NCBI GenBank assembly: GCA_020161535.1
Contig: JAIUNW010000007.1
Span: 173,990-237,989 of the forward strand
Origin: Bacteroidota bacterium
GTDB taxonomy: Bacteria > Bacteroidota > Bacteroidia > Chitinophagales > Chitinophagaceae
Direction of reading: 5' to 3'
Length of the DNA: 64,000 nucleotides
Shown piece by piece: positions 1 through 7,428 of the stretch (its first letter is position 1; each line of letters starts with the position of its first letter). Made by a program: the position numbers and the translations under genes. Below the pieces are notes generated by a model that worked only from the letters and a program-made list of their open reading frames with translations, was not told where the DNA came from and ran no database searches.

Positions 1-43
1 GCTGAAATAGGTTGTTATCTTATTCATAATCAATCTTCAACTG

Positions 44-114
44 CACGGGCAACAGGATTCGAACCCGTATCAAAGGTTTTGGAGACCTCTATTCTACCAT
101 TGAACTATGCCCGT
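44..114 (-). tRNA. tRNA-Trp (anticodon CCA)
   Basis: The minus strand folds into a full cloverleaf. The acceptor arms ACGGGCA and TGCCCGT pair perfectly, the T arm carries GGTTCGAATCC, and the anticodon loop reads CCA. The discriminator is G and only CA follows it. It lies directly downstream of tuf in the same direction, the usual Bacteroidota position ahead of secE-nusG, which would fall outside the window. Confidence 0.95.
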
Positions 115-141
115 TTACATCAAAAGTACAGTGTCGAAAGT

Positions 142-190
142 AAAAAATGGCCCCTCGGTTCGGGTTTCCCGCCCTTATGGGACCATTTTT
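142..190 (-). terminator. Hairpin downstream of tuf
   Basis: On the minus strand, AAAAATGGTCCC and GGGGCCATTTTTT bracket a second small GGG/CCC hairpin. This gives a branched stem ending in a T run, 25 nt after the tuf stop and before tRNA-Trp. It could end tuf transcripts or act as a processing site between mRNA and tRNA. Confidence 0.55.
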
Positions 191-214
191 GACTTTTTAT
201 TACTGACTTTAGAC

Positions 215-1402
215 TTACTTAATGATCTCAGTCACCTGACCGGCGCCTACGGTACGGCCACCTTCGCGAATCGCGAATTTCAAGCCTTTTTCCATAGCGA
301 TCGGTTGGATCAGGGTAACTTTCAGGTTGGTGTTGTCACCAGGCATTACCATCTCTGTTCCTTCTGCCAGGGTACACTCGCCGGTTACGTCGGTTGTACG
401 GAAGTAGAACTGCGGACGGTACTTGTTGAAGAATGGGGTGTGACGACCACCTTCTTCTTTGCTCAGTACATACACCTCACCTCTAAATTCAGTGTGCGGG
501 GTGATGGAACCTGGCTTACAGATTACCATACCACGACGGATATCTTTCTTTTCAATACCGCGCAGGAGCAGACCGGCATTGTCGCCAGCTTCCCCTTCGT
601 CGAGCAGTTTTTTGAACATTTCAACACCGGTAACGGTAGATGTCATCGCTGCAGGCATCAAACCTACGATTTCAACACCTTCACCAACTTTAATGCGACC
701 ACGCTCGATACGACCGGTAGCCACGGTACCACGACCAGTGATAGAGAATACGTCTTCCACTGACATCAAGAAAGGAAGATCTACAGGGCGGGGAGGCAGC
801 GGAATATAGCTGTCAACCGCTTCCATCAATTCGTCGATTTTCTTCACCCATTTGTCTTCGCCAGCGAGTGCGCCGGTAGCAGAACCCTGGATGATAGGTG
901 TATTGTCACCGTCGAATCCATATGAGCTCAACAGGTCGCGGATTTCCATCTCAACCAGTTCAAGCAGTTCAGGATCGTCAACGAGGTCAACTTTGTTCAT
1001 GAATACCACAATCTTAGGAACACCCACCTGGCGGGCCAGCAGGATGTGCTCTTTGGTTTGGGGCATGGGACCATCAGTAGCAGCCACAACAAGAATAGCA
1101 CCGTCCATCTGGGCAGCACCGGTAATCATGTTTTTCACGTAGTCAGCGTGACCAGGGCAGTCAACGTGCGCGTAGTGGCGGTTGGCTGTTTGGTATTCTA
1201 CGTGTGCAGTATTAATAGTGATACCGCGTTCTTTCTCTTCGGGTGCACCGTCGATTTCATCATACTTCTTCGCCGTGGCCAGACCCTTCTGTGCCAGAAT
1301 GGTCGTGATGGCGGCAGTCAAAGTGGTTTTACCGTGGTCAACGTGGCCAATAGTACCTACGTTAACGTGGGGCTTTTCCCTCTTAAAGGTCTCTTTTGCC
1401 AT
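215..1402 (-). CDS. tuf: Elongation factor Tu
   Basis: Translation elongation GTPase that brings aminoacyl-tRNA to the ribosomal A site. The protein is 395 aa, normal for the family. Visible motifs are the P loop GHVDHGKT (19-26), the effector region with RGITI (58-62), DCPGH (80-84) and NKVD (135-138), followed by the two beta-barrel domains. The gene sits between tRNA-Thr(GGT) upstream and tRNA-Trp downstream on the same strand, and a TATCTTTG -7 box lies about 75 nt upstream. The ATG at 1402 matches the conserved N terminus MAKETF. No defects are seen; this is a core gene. Confidence 0.99.
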   Translation of the reverse strand: MAKETFKREKPHVNVGTIGHVDHGKTTLTAAITTILAQKGLATAKKYDEIDGAPEEKERGITINTAHVEYQTANRHYAHVDCPGHADYVKNMITGAAQMDGAILVVAATDGPMPQTKEHILLARQVGVPKIVVFMNKVDLVDDPELLELVEMEIRDLLSSYGFDGDNTPIIQGSATGALAGEDKWVKKIDELMEAVDSYIPLPPRPVDLPFLMSVEDVFSITGRGTVATGRIERGRIKVGEGVEIVGLMPAAMTSTVTGVEMFKKLLDEGEAGDNAGLLLRGIEKKDIRRGMVICKPGSITPHTEFRGEVYVLSKEEGGRHTPFFNKYRPQFYFRTTDVTGECTLAEGTEMVMPGDNTNLKVTLIQPIAMEKGLKFAIREGGRTVGAGQVTEIIK

Positions 1403-1475
1403 TTTCTATTTTGTTTTTATGTTGTGGTTTAAAATTGAGAAGTCTCTACAGACTTCAACTATTTATAGGCGGCTG

Positions 1476-1483
1476 CAAAGATA
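1476..1483 (-). promoter_or_regulatory. Candidate -7 box of the tuf promoter
   Basis: The minus strand reads TATCTTTG, an exact match to the Bacteroidota -7 consensus TAnnTTTG, between tRNA-Thr(GGT) and tuf. No convincing TTTG -33 element is seen at the usual distance, so tuf may also be read from upstream through the tRNA genes. Confidence 0.5.
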
Positions 1484-1561
1484 CTGTATTTCAGTATCTA
1501 TCGGCCACCCTCTTTTTTCTGCTGTTTCACCGGTTCGTCTTTGCTGACGCGTCCGGTTCTG

Positions 1562-1633
1562 AGCCGTTAGTGAGAATCGAACTCACGACCTCTTCCCTAC
1601 CAAGGAAGTGCTCTACCCCTGAGCTACAACGGC
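1562..1633 (-). tRNA. tRNA-Thr (anticodon GGT)
   Basis: Minus-strand cloverleaf with acceptor arms GCCGTTG and TAACGGC, anticodon stem CTTCC/GGAAG around the loop TTGGTAG (anticodon GGT), and T loop GTTCGATTC. It is the last tRNA of a four-gene cluster ahead of tuf. Confidence 0.95.
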
Positions 1634-1713
1634 CTAAAAAACCAAAGTTTACGGTTTCTAGTTACTGGTTACCAACCATGAACCGCAAACTATAAACCAT
1701 AAACCCTTTTTTG

Positions 1714-1786
1714 AGCGGAAGACGAGTCTCGAACTCGCAACCTATAGCTTGGAAGGCTATCGCTCTACCAATTGAGCTACTTCCGC
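1714..1786 (-). tRNA. tRNA-Gly (anticodon TCC)
   Basis: Minus-strand cloverleaf with acceptor arms GCGGAAG and CTTCCGC, D arm AGCTCAATTGGTAGAGC and anticodon TCC within the loop CTTCCAA. It lies 8 nt downstream of tRNA-Tyr. Confidence 0.95.
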
Positions 1787-1794
1787 AAAAACGG

Positions 1795-1877
1795 TGGGCA
1801 GGAGAGGATTCGAACCTCTGAAGTCGAAAGACAGCGGATTTACAGTCCGCCCCATTTGGCCGCTCTGGAACCTGCCC
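1795..1877 (-). tRNA. tRNA-Tyr (anticodon GTA)
   Basis: Minus-strand class II tRNA of 83 nt with a long variable arm. Acceptor arms are GGGCAGG and CCTGCCC, and the anticodon GTA lies within GACTGTAAATC. A CC after the discriminator A is encoded. Confidence 0.95.
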
Positions 1878-1913
1878 TTATTAACCGACGACTTGAAGCC
1901 GCCAATCAGTTCG

Positions 1914-1986
1914 AGCCACTTGTCGGAATCGAACCAACGACCTACTGATTACAAATCAGTTGCTCTACCAGCTGAGCTAAAGTGGC
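1914..1986 (-). tRNA. tRNA-Thr (anticodon TGT)
   Basis: Minus-strand cloverleaf with acceptor arms GCCACTT and AAGTGGC and anticodon TGT in the loop TTTGTAA. First tRNA of the Thr-Tyr-Gly-Thr cluster, a conserved arrangement ahead of tuf. Confidence 0.95.
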
Positions 1987-2109
1987 GGTTTGAAGTACAA
2001 AGATCTACCCCTTTTTTTCTTTCGGGATGGCAAAGGTAACAGAATTTAAGAAATAGAGAAATTTTAGTGTGCTTTTTTTCAACTGTTTAAACCCGAACCG
2101 GCCGGGCAT

Positions 2110-2132
2110 AAAAAAACCTCCCGAAGGAGGTT
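2110..2132 (-). terminator. Rho-independent terminator after hpf
   Basis: The minus strand has the perfect 7-bp stem AACCTCC / GGAGGTT with loop TTCG, followed by seven bases of which six are T. It starts 8 nt after the hpf stop codon and separates hpf from the tRNA cluster. Confidence 0.85.
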
Positions 2133-2139
2133 GGTGCCA

Positions 2140-2442
2140 TCAGGCAGTATATTGTTTTTCTTTTTTTCTTTTTATTTGATTAACGAGCGAGTCGAGTGCG
2201 CTATCGAACGACTCTTCAAAAGATTTGGAACTGGCTTTTACAAAAAAATCATGTTTGGGAACATGCACCCGGATCTCGGCGATTTTGTCTTTGATGGTGT
2301 GCACTACGTTGTCAAGTTTCAAGAATACATCCACTTTAATAATGCGGTCGTGAAAGGTGGCTAGCTTGCCTAATTTGCTGTTTACGTACTCCACGAGTTT
2401 TACGTCCGCATCAAAATGTACAGTCTGAATGTTAACGTTCAT
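2140..2442 (-). CDS. hpf: Ribosome hibernation promoting factor, short form (HPF/RaiA family)
   Basis: 100-aa protein of the HPF/YfiA family, which binds the small ribosomal subunit during starvation and favours inactive ribosome dimers. The N terminus MNVNIQTVHFDAD and the later RVHVPKHDFFVKA match the family beta-alpha-beta fold. There is no long C-terminal dimerisation domain, so it is the short type. The ATG at 2442 is chosen because family similarity begins there; an in-frame start at 2469 would add nine unconserved residues. A strong terminator follows. It lies downstream of xerC and rpsU in one direction, a translation-related neighbourhood. Confidence 0.9.
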   Translation of the reverse strand: MNVNIQTVHFDADVKLVEYVNSKLGKLATFHDRIIKVDVFLKLDNVVHTIKDKIAEIRVHVPKHDFFVKASSKSFEESFDSALDSLVNQIKRKKEKQYTA

Positions 2443-2641
2443 AACACTAACGTTTTTAACAGTGAACAATAAATAAAGAACTTCATTGCATTGGTCTTTT
2501 CATAAGACGAATAGACGCTTATGAAGATAATATATCGAGGTCCTTTTACCAAAAATTGAACGCTGGATTTTCTAATTTATTAAGAATACGGTCGGCTTTT
2601 TTTAACTATCATTTACTGGCCTGATAATAGTCATACAAACG

Positions 2642-3571
2642 CTAGCCGCGGGGATGCGCTTTGCGGTGTACATCCCTTAGTTTGCCGATGCTGTTATGGG
2701 TGTATACCTGGGTGGCTGCCAGGCTGGAATGCCCCAATAATTCCTTCACGGCATTCAATTCAGCGCCTGCATTGAGCAAATGCGTAGCAAAGCTGTGCCG
2801 TAGTATATGCGGACTCTTTTTTTTCAAATGCCGGGTTGCTTCTACCTCCGCTAACAAGCTATTAATTAAACGGTATATGTATTTGTGATATACTTGTTTG
2901 CCCCGGCTGGTGAGCAGTATGGCTTCCCGGTTGTAGGCGTCCCAGTCCTGCTTTTTTTTCTGTTCTTCGTAATGGTTCAACTGGGCCAGCAAGGATGGGC
3001 TTATCGGAATAATCCGCTCCTTCCCCCCCTTTCCAAATAAACGAATGGTTTTGGTGTAGGCATCTACCTGTTTACCTGTCATCGTTACCAGCTCATTCAA
3101 ACGCATGCCGGTTTCATACAACAAGGCCAGGGCCAGCCCACAGGTCAACTCCTCCCAGGTTTCCGATTTCGTAACACTGGAAGCAACCACGGCAGCCTGC
3201 TTTTCCTCAATATACACGGGCAAACTGCGACTGGTTTTCGGCGCCGAGATGCCCGCCACCGGAGAAACCCGGATTTTGCCTTTTTTGAGCTGGTATTTGT
3301 AAAAAGAACGGAGCGACGACAGCTTCCGGGCCATACTCCGGGCGTTGAGCGCCGGCTTGTCAGCGGTTTTTTCGCGCAGCGACGACAGCCAACTGCGCAC
3401 CATAAAGCCGGTTACCGAAAACCAGTCGCTGTGCTCGTATTCTTTTAATATGTATTCTTTAAATGCCGCCAGATCATCGGTGTAGGCCCGGTTGGTGTGC
3501 GCGGAATACCTCTTTTCAAACTGGAGGTAACGGGCAAAGTCGGCAATAGTATTATCGGCAGATAATGGCAT
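2642..3571 (-). CDS. xerC: Tyrosine recombinase, XerC/XerD family
   Basis: Site-specific tyrosine recombinase of about 309 aa. The N-terminal SAM-like core-binding domain (about 5-95) is followed by the catalytic domain with R157 (GMRLNEL), H255 and R258 (HILRHSFATH), H281 (GHSSL) and nucleophile Y290 (VYTH). The full catalytic set is present, so it is probably the housekeeping recombinase that resolves chromosome dimers. It lies 62 nt downstream of rpsU on the same strand, an arrangement expected in this phylum and not a sign of a mobile element. The start at 3571 is preferred; 3589 is an in-frame alternative. Confidence 0.92.
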   Translation of the reverse strand: MPLSADNTIADFARYLQFEKRYSAHTNRAYTDDLAAFKEYILKEYEHSDWFSVTGFMVRSWLSSLREKTADKPALNARSMARKLSSLRSFYKYQLKKGKIRVSPVAGISAPKTSRSLPVYIEEKQAAVVASSVTKSETWEELTCGLALALLYETGMRLNELVTMTGKQVDAYTKTIRLFGKGGKERIIPISPSLLAQLNHYEEQKKKQDWDAYNREAILLTSRGKQVYHKYIYRLINSLLAEVEATRHLKKKSPHILRHSFATHLLNAGAELNAVKELLGHSSLAATQVYTHNSIGKLRDVHRKAHPRG

Positions 3572-3633
3572 ACAAAAGGGTAGCAACAAAGCTAACGCAA
3601 TATTGCTACCCTATAGATATAGTGAATAAAGTC

Positions 3634-3831
3634 TTACGACTCGATCTTTCCGCTGGCGATCTGTTGCTTATACACGGCCTTCAACACCTCAGCGCGACGC
3701 TTGATAGAGGGTTTCGTAAACGATTGACGCTCACGCAGTTGAATAAGCACCTTGGCTTTCTCAAATTTCTTCTTGTACTTTTTGAGGGCCTTGTCGATGT
3801 TTTCGCAATCTTTTGAATCAATAATCAGCAT
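3634..3831 (-). CDS. rpsU: 30S ribosomal protein bS21
   Basis: 65-aa small-subunit protein, MLIIDSKDCENIDKALKKYK at the N terminus, then a lysine/arginine-rich helix. In Bacteroidota the bS21/bS18/bS6 neighbourhood is known to sequester the 3' end of 16S rRNA, which explains the general lack of Shine-Dalgarno use. This gene itself has a near-perfect Shine-Dalgarno sequence 9 nt before its ATG, and that fixes the start at 3831. A promoter with both -33 and -7 elements lies upstream. It is probably cotranscribed with the XerC-like gene downstream. Confidence 0.95.
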   Translation of the reverse strand: MLIIDSKDCENIDKALKKYKKKFEKAKVLIQLRERQSFTKPSIKRRAEVLKAVYKQQIASGKIES

Positions 3832-3840
3832 AATTAAATA

Positions 3841-3848
3841 CCTCCTTT
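3841..3848 (-). promoter_or_regulatory. Strong Shine-Dalgarno sequence of rpsU
   Basis: The minus strand reads AAAGGAGG, with a 9-nt spacer to the ATG of rpsU. Such a sequence is exceptional here: most other starts in this window have none. Published work on Flavobacterium proposes that rpsU is translated by ribosomes lacking bS21, giving autoregulation. Confidence 0.85.
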
Positions 3849-3861
3849 GGTAATGGGTGTG

Positions 3862-3892
3862 CAAAGATAGAAAAGATTTGATTCTGGCAAAA
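3862..3892 (-). promoter_or_regulatory. rpsU promoter (-33 TTTTG, -7 TATCTTTG)
   Basis: The minus strand carries TTTTG (3888-3892) and TATCTTTG (3862-3869) separated by 18 nt, a good match to the Bacteroidota sigma-A-type promoter. Predicted transcripts would begin near 3857 and include the Shine-Dalgarno sequence. Confidence 0.7.
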
Positions 3893-3930
3893 TCCTTTTC
3901 GGCTGTTTTTGATTCGGCTATCTTGCAAAC

Positions 3931-4524
3931 ATGTTCACCGGAATCATTGAAACCCTGGCCGATATCACCGAAATCGGGCACCAGGGCACAAATTTAACAG
4001 TTTGGTTTTCCAGCCCCGTTTCAGACCAGCTGACCATCGACCAAAGTGTGTCGCACAACGGCATTTGCCTTACCATCGATGCTTTGCGACCCGGCGCCCA
4101 CCGCATCACCGCCGTACAGGAAACCATTCAAAAAACCACCCTGGGCCAATGGCAGCCGGGTAAAAAAGTAAATATTGAGCGATGCCTGCAGGTGGGTGGC
4201 CGGCTCGACGGACATATCGTACAAGGTCACGTTGACAGTACAGCCACCTGTATCATTAAAACCGACCAACAAGGTTCCTGGCTATATCGGTTTACAATCC
4301 CCGCACCCTTTGCCAGCCTGATCGTTGAAAAAGGATCCATTGCCCTGAATGGTACCAGCCTCACCATTTTCGATGTAGATACACAGGCTTTTTCCGTGGC
4401 CATTATCCCCTACACGTATGACAACACCACTATTCACGCCATTGAACCGGGCGATGCCGTTAATATTGAATATGATTTGATGGGAAAATACGTGCAACGC
4501 ATTCATCAATTGAACGCCGGTTAA
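3931..4524 (+). CDS. ribE: Riboflavin synthase, alpha subunit
   Basis: Converts two molecules of 6,7-dimethyl-8-ribityllumazine into riboflavin and a pyrimidine by-product. The 197-aa protein shows the two tandem lumazine-binding barrels: MFTGIIE at the start of the first and GHIVQGHVDSTA at the start of the second (about 93-104), with NGICLTI and NGTSLTIF at equivalent places in each half. The MFTGI start is diagnostic. It is divergent from rpsU and its stop is 3 nt from the start of the next membrane-protein gene, so these may be cotranscribed although functionally unrelated. Confidence 0.96.
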   Translation: MFTGIIETLADITEIGHQGTNLTVWFSSPVSDQLTIDQSVSHNGICLTIDALRPGAHRITAVQETIQKTTLGQWQPGKKVNIERCLQVGGRLDGHIVQGHVDSTATCIIKTDQQGSWLYRFTIPAPFASLIVEKGSIALNGTSLTIFDVDTQAFSVAIIPYTYDNTTIHAIEPGDAVNIEYDLMGKYVQRIHQLNAG

Positions 4525-4527
4525 TAC

Positions 4528-6009
4528 ATGCGGAGTCGATCTACATTATTGACCTTCTTAGGCCTCGGTTTCCTACTGCTGCTTAGCCTGATCTGTTTTT
4601 TTCAAACACCTACTTTTGACGATTTCATTCCCTATAACCTTGAAACGCAATTGGGGCTGGGCGGCGCCATTCGGTTTTATCTGTTTCAACTAAACAATCG
4701 TTTCAGCTCCATTCCACTGTTTTTAAGCCTGGGCGCCAATCGTTTCCTGCTCACCCATTACTGGATGACCATTTTGTTTTTCATAGCGGCCGCCTTTGGC
4801 AGCTATATGTTGCTGCTGAAAAGCCTGCTAAAAAATGTGAGCGACCAGCCAGCCGATATGCACCATATCTTTATCGGTGCCAGCGCACTTCAATTGTTGT
4901 TTCTGACCAGCATTCCTGAGCCATCAAGTTTCTACTATTGGATGGCAACGTCGGTCACTTATCTATTTGGTTTCATATTGTTGCTTTTATTGGTCACGCT
5001 GCTGCTGAACAACCGGTCCAAGCCAATAACCCCGATAACGGGCATAGCCCTATTGCTTTTGAAAATTTTGATTGCCGGCAGTATTGAAGTGGCACTGGCA
5101 TACAGTCTTTATGTCACTGCACTACTCGTACTCACCGACCTGCGACACAAAAAGCTGCGCCGCTTATCGTTGGTATCGACGCTCGGCGATATCGCTGGTT
5201 TGTCCATCTTCTTTTTGTTGCCCGGTGGCGGTAACAGGGCCGATCATTTTGCCATTCAGCATGGCTTTCTGCCCAGCTTTGTTGGTTCGCTTGAAAGATC
5301 GGGTAAGATATTTGCCTACATATTTTCCAACCCGGTGTTTTGGCTCTTTTTATTTCTGCTATATGGTATTGCCGCCAGATCAAAGCATAAACAACAGACA
5401 GCCTGGTTGAAAGACCAGTTCCCTATCGTAGTAGAAGCCCTACTGGTTTTCACACCCGTGTTTCTTTTGCACTTCGTTATTCGACAATTCGGCAACGAAG
5501 TATTGCCGCCAAGGGCGGAAAACCTGCTGACGGTTATTAGCCTACTGGCCATTGGCTGGGTGGCCTATCGGTATTTTCTACGAATGGAACCCGTGGCACT
5601 TGTTTTCACCGAGCAACAACAGCAAGTCCTGGTGGTGGTTACGGCCATCATCCTTTTGTCTACACCCTTCATCAGAACCATGCCCGAGAACCTGTTCACT
5701 CTCTATTTCCACAAAAAAGTAGTGGACAAAAGAGTGGATGCAATTGTGGCCGCAAAAGCCGCAGGTAAAAAATCGGTAAGCTTTGCTACCTATGCAGCCG
5801 ATATGAAGACCACCATGTCGGCCTGCCCGCTTTCACCGCCCAACTATGTTTTCAAGTTGCCCCCTTCACTCACCTATTTCAAAGACGATCCATTTAACAG
5901 CAATACCGATTATGCATACGCCAATTATTACGGCATAGACAGTATACAGGCAGGAAATACAACGGTAGTACGGCATCCCATTTATATACCTGATGCAGCG
6001 AAACCATAA
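4528..6009 (+). CDS. Polytopic membrane protein, GT-C/DUF6056-like
   Basis: 493-aa integral membrane protein with about ten or more hydrophobic segments, the first at residues 7-27. Right after it comes an acidic pair, D31-D32 (TFDDFIPYNL), in the place where GT-C glycosyltransferases and DUF6056 proteins carry their catalytic or metal-binding acidic loop. It is followed at once by a GT2 glycosyltransferase and a methyltransferase, which suggests transfer of a lipid-linked sugar outside the membrane. The family assignment is tentative; the topology and the acidic loop are seen, the activity is inferred. Confidence 0.6.
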   Translation: MRSRSTLLTFLGLGFLLLLSLICFFQTPTFDDFIPYNLETQLGLGGAIRFYLFQLNNRFSSIPLFLSLGANRFLLTHYWMTILFFIAAAFGSYMLLLKSLLKNVSDQPADMHHIFIGASALQLLFLTSIPEPSSFYYWMATSVTYLFGFILLLLLVTLLLNNRSKPITPITGIALLLLKILIAGSIEVALAYSLYVTALLVLTDLRHKKLRRLSLVSTLGDIAGLSIFFLLPGGGNRADHFAIQHGFLPSFVGSLERSGKIFAYIFSNPVFWLFLFLLYGIAARSKHKQQTAWLKDQFPIVVEALLVFTPVFLLHFVIRQFGNEVLPPRAENLLTVISLLAIGWVAYRYFLRMEPVALVFTEQQQQVLVVVTAIILLSTPFIRTMPENLFTLYFHKKVVDKRVDAIVAAKAAGKKSVSFATYAADMKTTMSACPLSPPNYVFKLPPSLTYFKDDPFNSNTDYAYANYYGIDSIQAGNTTVVRHPIYIPDAAKP

Positions 6010-6010
6010 A

Positions 6011-6712
6011 ATGAATATCTCACTTATACTACCGGTGTACAATTGCGGAAACGTTTTTGCGGCGGGTATCACTGCGCTGATGAATTGGTTGGAAGAAAAT
6101 GGCCTCTCCGCAGAGATCATTGTGGTTGACGATCACTCAACTGATCAGGACAGTATCCAAAAAATATGCAGTGACCATGCCCTGCAATTTATTGGCCTAA
6201 ACAGCAACCAGGGCAAGGGCCATGCTGTTAAAGTCGGCATACTACAAGCCAGCGCCGAGAAAATTATTTTCATGGATGGTGATTTCCCTTTCGATTTGTC
6301 GGCCATTGCAACCGTGGCCCGCGAACTCGACGGCCATGATCTCGCCATTGGCGATCGTACGCACCCCGATTCGACCTATCCGCATCGCATTGCCTGGACC
6401 CGGAAATTGGCCAGTAGTATTTTATCGACCATGATCCAACTCACCGGCATTTCCACTATCACCGACACGCAATGCGGCATCAAAGGGTTTCGGCGCCAAG
6501 CAGCCCTAGAACTTTTTCCATTATTGAAAGAAGATAAATTTGCTTTCGACATCGAACTACTCTACCTCGCACAGCAGAGAGGCATGACGATCGCCCGAGT
6601 GCCCGTATCGGTAAAAGTGCAGGCCAGCAGCTCGGTGAAATTATGGCGCGATGGTTTGGATATGGCGAAATTGATCCGCCGCTTGTCAACACAAAAGCAG
6701 CAATCAGCATGA
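6011..6712 (+). CDS. Glycosyltransferase family 2 (DPM/GtrB-like)
   Basis: Cytoplasmic GT-A fold glycosyltransferase of 233 aa that probably loads a sugar onto a polyprenyl phosphate. Motifs: LPVYNC near residue 7, VVDDHSTD at about 38-45, the metal-binding MDGDFPFD near 90, and TDTQCGIKGF near 150, which is typical of dolichol-phosphate mannosyltransferase relatives. It has no C-terminal membrane domain. The ATG at 6011 follows the previous stop (ending 6009) by 1 nt; an in-frame start at 5993 would overlap it. Its stop overlaps the methyltransferase start (ATGA). Pairing with the preceding membrane protein fits a two-step transfer system. Confidence 0.85.
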   Translation: MNISLILPVYNCGNVFAAGITALMNWLEENGLSAEIIVVDDHSTDQDSIQKICSDHALQFIGLNSNQGKGHAVKVGILQASAEKIIFMDGDFPFDLSAIATVARELDGHDLAIGDRTHPDSTYPHRIAWTRKLASSILSTMIQLTGISTITDTQCGIKGFRRQAALELFPLLKEDKFAFDIELLYLAQQRGMTIARVPVSVKVQASSSVKLWRDGLDMAKLIRRLSTQKQQSA

Positions 6713-7428
6713 AACGGGAATGGACAAACGCAATTCGTTCTATCCTAGACAACTATGTTCCGCGTCGGTGGCGAAATGCTTCCTGGTTTATGCGGCCACT
6801 TTTTTTTCTGGCCTACCGCGGACGAAACATCCACTCCGCCATGCACTTTAAAACATTGGTCAAAACCTGGACACCCGATGAACTCACCGCTTATTACCAA
6901 CAGCTAAATTCCATATCGAGAAACCGGAAAACAGATAACAGCCAAAAAACGATCGAAAAGATATTGGCCATCGCCCTAGCGTCAAAGGGCCCGATTCTCG
7001 ACGCCGGCTGTGGTACAGGCTATCTCCTGTCGTTGATCAGTGACCAAAACAAAACAGCTTCTTTGTATGGTTGCGATATTGCTGCCGTCGGTCACCAGCA
7101 CAAAGCCTTTGCGTTTGAACAATGCGACCTGGCGGCCCTACCCTATCCGGACAAATTCTTCGACCTGGTTATTAGTACGCACACCATTGAACATATCCTC
7201 CCTTTGGAGAAAGCCATCAGCGAATTAAAACGGGTATGCAGAAACACCCTGGTGCTGGTTACGCCCCGGCAGCAATATTTCTATTACACCCTCGACGAAC
7301 ATGTGAATTTTTTTGAAAAGGAAACAGACCTGACCGAAAAGTTGCTGTTAGCTAATTACGATTGTTCGGTGGTCGACGGCGATTGGTTTTATATTGGGTA
7401 TCTTGGTCAGCCGACTACACTCATTTGA
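6709..7428 (+). CDS. Class I SAM-dependent methyltransferase
   Basis: 239-aa Rossmann-fold methyltransferase. The SAM-binding motif I is ILDAGCGTGY (96-105), the acidic motif II region is YGCDIA, and motif IV/post-I reads FDLVISTHTIEHI, typical of the Methyltransf_11/UbiE-like group. The substrate is unknown; a role in modifying a surface glycan or lipid is suggested by the coupled GT2 gene upstream (ATGA overlap at 6709-6712). The ATG at 6709 is chosen over 6643 because the latter would overlap the GT2 gene by 70 nt. It converges on the next gene with an 8-nt overlap of their 3' ends. Confidence 0.85.
   Translation: MKREWTNAIRSILDNYVPRRWRNASWFMRPLFFLAYRGRNIHSAMHFKTLVKTWTPDELTAYYQQLNSISRNRKTDNSQKTIEKILAIALASKGPILDAGCGTGYLLSLISDQNKTASLYGCDIAAVGHQHKAFAFEQCDLAALPYPDKFFDLVISTHTIEHILPLEKAISELKRVCRNTLVLVTPRQQYFYYTLDEHVNFFEKETDLTEKLLLANYDCSVVDGDWFYIGYLGQPTTLI

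Noticed and set aside
2642..3571. XerC-like recombinase considered as a mobile-element integrase
   Set aside because: It lies in the conserved rpsU-xerC-hpf neighbourhood, is of normal base composition, and has no attachment repeats around it.
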